This document shows, in pieces, positions 62,121-64,000 of a stretch of 64,000 nt of DNA (its first letter is position 1; every line of letters starts with the position of its first letter). The position numbers were made by a program, and so were the translations under genes. Below the pieces are notes generated by a model. The model did no database searches, had not been told where the DNA came from, and saw only the letters and a program-made list of their open reading frames with translations. Source of the DNA: Azonexus sp. (GTDB lineage: Bacteria; Pseudomonadota; Gammaproteobacteria; Burkholderiales; Rhodocyclaceae); contig JAUYSK010000024.1 in the NCBI GenBank assembly GCA_030696345.1, positions 1 through 64,000 on the forward strand, given 5' to 3'.

Positions 62121-63605
62121 TTATTGAATCTTGCTGATGGCGACGTGACGCAGCAGGTCATTGACCGAGGCATGCATGACTTCGGTGAAGGGCTGCGGGT
62201 ACAGACCCATCCACAGGGTGGCGATGGCCAGCACGCCGAGAATGGCGAACTCGCGCTTGTTGAGATCGGTCAGCTCTTCGACGTGATGATTGGCTACGTC
62301 GCCGAAAATAACCCGCTTGTACATCCAGAGCGAATAGGCAGCACCGATGATCATCGAACTGGCGGCTGCGAAGGCAACCCAGAAATTGAATTTGACGGCA
62401 CCGAGAATTACCATGAACTCGCCGACGAAGCCGGAAGTTGCCGGTAGGCCGGCATTCGCCATGGTGAAAAGCATGAACAGAGCGGCAAATTTCGGCATCT
62501 TGTTCACCACACCACCGTAATCCGCGATCTGGCGACTATGCACACGGTCGTACATGACACCGATGCAGAAGAACATCGCGCCGGAGACGAAACCATGCGA
62601 AACCATCTGCACCAGCGCGCCTTCGACACCCATGGGGCTGAACATGAAGAAGCCAAGCGTCACGAAGCCCATGTGGGCAATCGAGGAATAGGCCACCAGC
62701 TTTTTCATGTCTTCCTGAACCAGCGCCACGAAGCCGATATAGACCACAGCGATCAGGGAGAGGGCGACCACCAGACTGGACAACTCATGCGACGCGTCCG
62801 GCAGGATCGGCAGGCTGAACCGAAGGAAACCGTACGCACCGAGCTTCAGCGCAATGGCAGCCAGTACGATGGAACCACCGGTCGGCGCTTCAACGTGCGC
62901 ATCCGGCAGCCATGTGTGTACCGGCCACATCGGCACCTTGACGGCAAAGGCAATCAGGAATGCGAGGAACAGCCAGATCTGCGGACCAAGCGCGATTGGC
63001 AACTTGTGCCATTCAAGAATGGAGAAACTTCCACCGGACTGGATGAACAGATACATCAGGGCGAGCAAGAACAGCAGCGAGCCAAACAGCGTGTAGAGGA
63101 AGAACTTGAACGCAGCATAGACGCGGTTCGGGCCACCCCAGACGCCGATGATCAGGTAAAGGGGAATCAGCGATGCCTCGAAGAAGACATAGAACAACAC
63201 GCCATCCAGCGACGTGAAGATGCCATTCATCAGGCCGGACATGATCAGGAAAGCGGCGTTGTACTGGGCAACCTTGGTCTGGATAACCTCCCAGCCAGCA
63301 GCAATCACAATGATGGTGATGAAGGCATTGAGCACGACAAACAGCATAGAAATGCCGTCAACCCCGAGGTGGTAGTTGATGTTGAAGCGGGGAATCCAGC
63401 TCTTCAATTCGACGAACTGCATGCCACCGTTGGCAACATCGAAACCTGTCCATAACGGAATGGTCACCAGGAATGCGGCAATCGCGCCAAACAGGGAAAG
63501 CATCCGTGCCAGCGGTGCATTCCGCTCGGAGCCAGTGGCGAGCACCACCAGACCGGCAAAGATCGGAATCCAGATGGCGAAAGATAGCAGCGGGTAAGTC
63601 GACAT
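62121..63605 (-). CDS. nuoM: NADH-quinone oxidoreductase subunit M
   Basis: The 494-residue complex I subunit has about 14 helices and the NuoM/Mrp antiporter signature: GVDGISMLFVVLNAF, FFEASLIPLYLIIGVWGG, FAVKVPMWPVHTWLPDAHVE and VQEDMKKLVAYSSIAHMGF. It is one of the three proton-pumping subunits. The ATG at 63605 lies 32 bases after the nuoL stop codon. Confidence 0.97.
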   Translation of the reverse strand: MSTYPLLSFAIWIPIFAGLVVLATGSERNAPLARMLSLFGAIAAFLVTIPLWTGFDVANGGMQFVELKSWIPRFNINYHLGVDGISMLFVVLNAFITIIVIAAGWEVIQTKVAQYNAAFLIMSGLMNGIFTSLDGVLFYVFFEASLIPLYLIIGVWGGPNRVYAAFKFFLYTLFGSLLFLLALMYLFIQSGGSFSILEWHKLPIALGPQIWLFLAFLIAFAVKVPMWPVHTWLPDAHVEAPTGGSIVLAAIALKLGAYGFLRFSLPILPDASHELSSLVVALSLIAVVYIGFVALVQEDMKKLVAYSSIAHMGFVTLGFFMFSPMGVEGALVQMVSHGFVSGAMFFCIGVMYDRVHSRQIADYGGVVNKMPKFAALFMLFTMANAGLPATSGFVGEFMVILGAVKFNFWVAFAAASSMIIGAAYSLWMYKRVIFGDVANHHVEELTDLNKREFAILGVLAIATLWMGLYPQPFTEVMHASVNDLLRHVAISKIQ

Positions 63606-63637
63606 GTTATTCCTTGCTTTTCTGTGAATTATTCACG

Positions 63638-64000
63638 CTAGGCGCGGTTTATCCACAGGGTCATCAGCACAAAGACGCCGATGATCATGGTGAAAGCGTA
63701 GTGATAGACGTAGCCCGTCTGGAACAAACGGGTGATTGAAGAAATCCATCCGACGACCTTGGCCGAGCCATTGACGATGATGCCATCGATCACGGCCACA
63801 TCGCCGCCACGCCAAAGTGCCTTGCCGAGCAAGCGCGAGCCACCGGCAAAGACGACGTCGTTGAATTTGTCGAAGTAATACTTGTTTTCAAGCAGAGTAT
63901 TGATCGCCGAAAACCGGCGCTGTATCGCTGCAGGAATATCCGGGCGCTTCATGTAGAAGAACCAAGAAACAACAACCCCTGACAACGCCAGAATGAACGG
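63638..64000 (-). CDS. nuoL: NADH-quinone oxidoreductase subunit L, C-terminal part (cut by window edge)
   Basis: The frame runs in from the right edge and gives the last 120 residues. They include MKRPDIPAAIQRRFSAINTL and NKYYFDKFNDVVF, typical of the NuoL C-terminal region with its lateral helix, and final hydrophobic segments ending LWINRA. It is the first of three consecutive antiporter-type subunits visible here. The rest of the gene lies beyond base 64000. Confidence 0.93.
   Translation of the reverse strand, partial: PFILALSGVVVSWFFYMKRPDIPAAIQRRFSAINTLLENKYYFDKFNDVVFAGGSRLLGKALWRGGDVAVIDGIIVNGSAKVVGWISSITRLFQTGYVYHYAFTMIIGVFVLMTLWINRA

Noticed and set aside
1..64000. CRISPR array, prophage, integrative element, rRNA or tRNA
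   Set aside because: No regularly spaced direct repeats, phage structural or integrase genes, or RNA-gene-like sequences were seen on reading both strands; a computed scan was not possible.

Overview
The window looks like a chromosomal segment of a facultatively anaerobic, polyhydroxyalkanoate-storing betaproteobacterium, most likely Rhodocyclaceae (Dechloromonas/Azonexus-like). That placement is inferred from gene content: a class I PHA synthase and phasin, an Fnr regulator next to hemN, hemerythrin and diiron proteins, a NAD-linked HoxFUYH hydrogenase, a cobalamin-dependent ribonucleotide reductase, many PAS/CACHE sensor kinases, and a bacterial complex I operon. No rRNA, tRNA, CRISPR array, intact insertion sequence or prophage was recognised.

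Layout. 1-2.3 kb: a degraded edge with repeat modules and a helicase fragment, an orphan ABC binding protein and a small membrane protein. 2.3-4.9 kb: a YjjJ/HipA-like kinase with its own palindromic operator, a glutathione peroxidase and a hotdog thioesterase. 5.1-8.8 kb: an iron block with two complementary bacterioferritin subunits, bacterioferritin-associated ferredoxin, FeoB and FeoA. 8.9-11 kb: a phasin and a secreted Ppx/GppA-like protein. 11-18.8 kb, minus strand: selD, copZ, a GGDEF/EAL enzyme, copA, uspA, a TauE/SafE membrane protein and hemN. fnr diverges from hemN across an FNR box. 19.6-23.4 kb: a four-gene hemerythrin/DUF2249/NnrS-like/SirB2 operon behind a TTGAC-N4-GTCAA site, then an ODP-type diiron protein beside a soluble chemotaxis-receptor-like protein. 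23.4-27.2 kb: phaC, a beta-CASP metallo-beta-lactamase and a second Usp.

27.3-42.4 kb: a large two-receiver hybrid sensor kinase, a secreted protein of unknown role, a YhiI-RbbA-YhhJ type ABC export system, and two further overlapping sensor kinases behind a perfect 20-bp palindrome. 43.1-48.2 kb: the compact hydrogenase operon hoxFUYH plus its maturation protease. 48.5-53.4 kb: fabI, a kinase-like/phosphatase-like pair of unknown role, a MaoC-phosphotransacylase fusion and acetate kinase. 53.5-59.95 kb: nrdJ behind tandem NrdR boxes, a MoxR/CoxE-VWA pair and a CNNM/HlyC-type membrane protein. 60-64 kb: a NUDIX hydrolase and the 3' end of the nuo operon (nuoL cut by the window edge, nuoM, nuoN).

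Much of the content fits life at shifting oxygen tension: oxygen and NO sensing, anaerobic haem synthesis, hydrogen and acetate metabolism, an oxygen-independent ribonucleotide reductase, and carbon and iron storage. The most unusual DNA-level signal is a 13-base word, TGCTGCGGTCAAC, present exactly at least seven times (plus three one-mismatch copies), on both strands and both inside and between unrelated genes. It behaves like a genome-wide DNA signal, for example a DNA-uptake-type or chromosome-organising word. All assignments come from reading the sequence; no database search was run.
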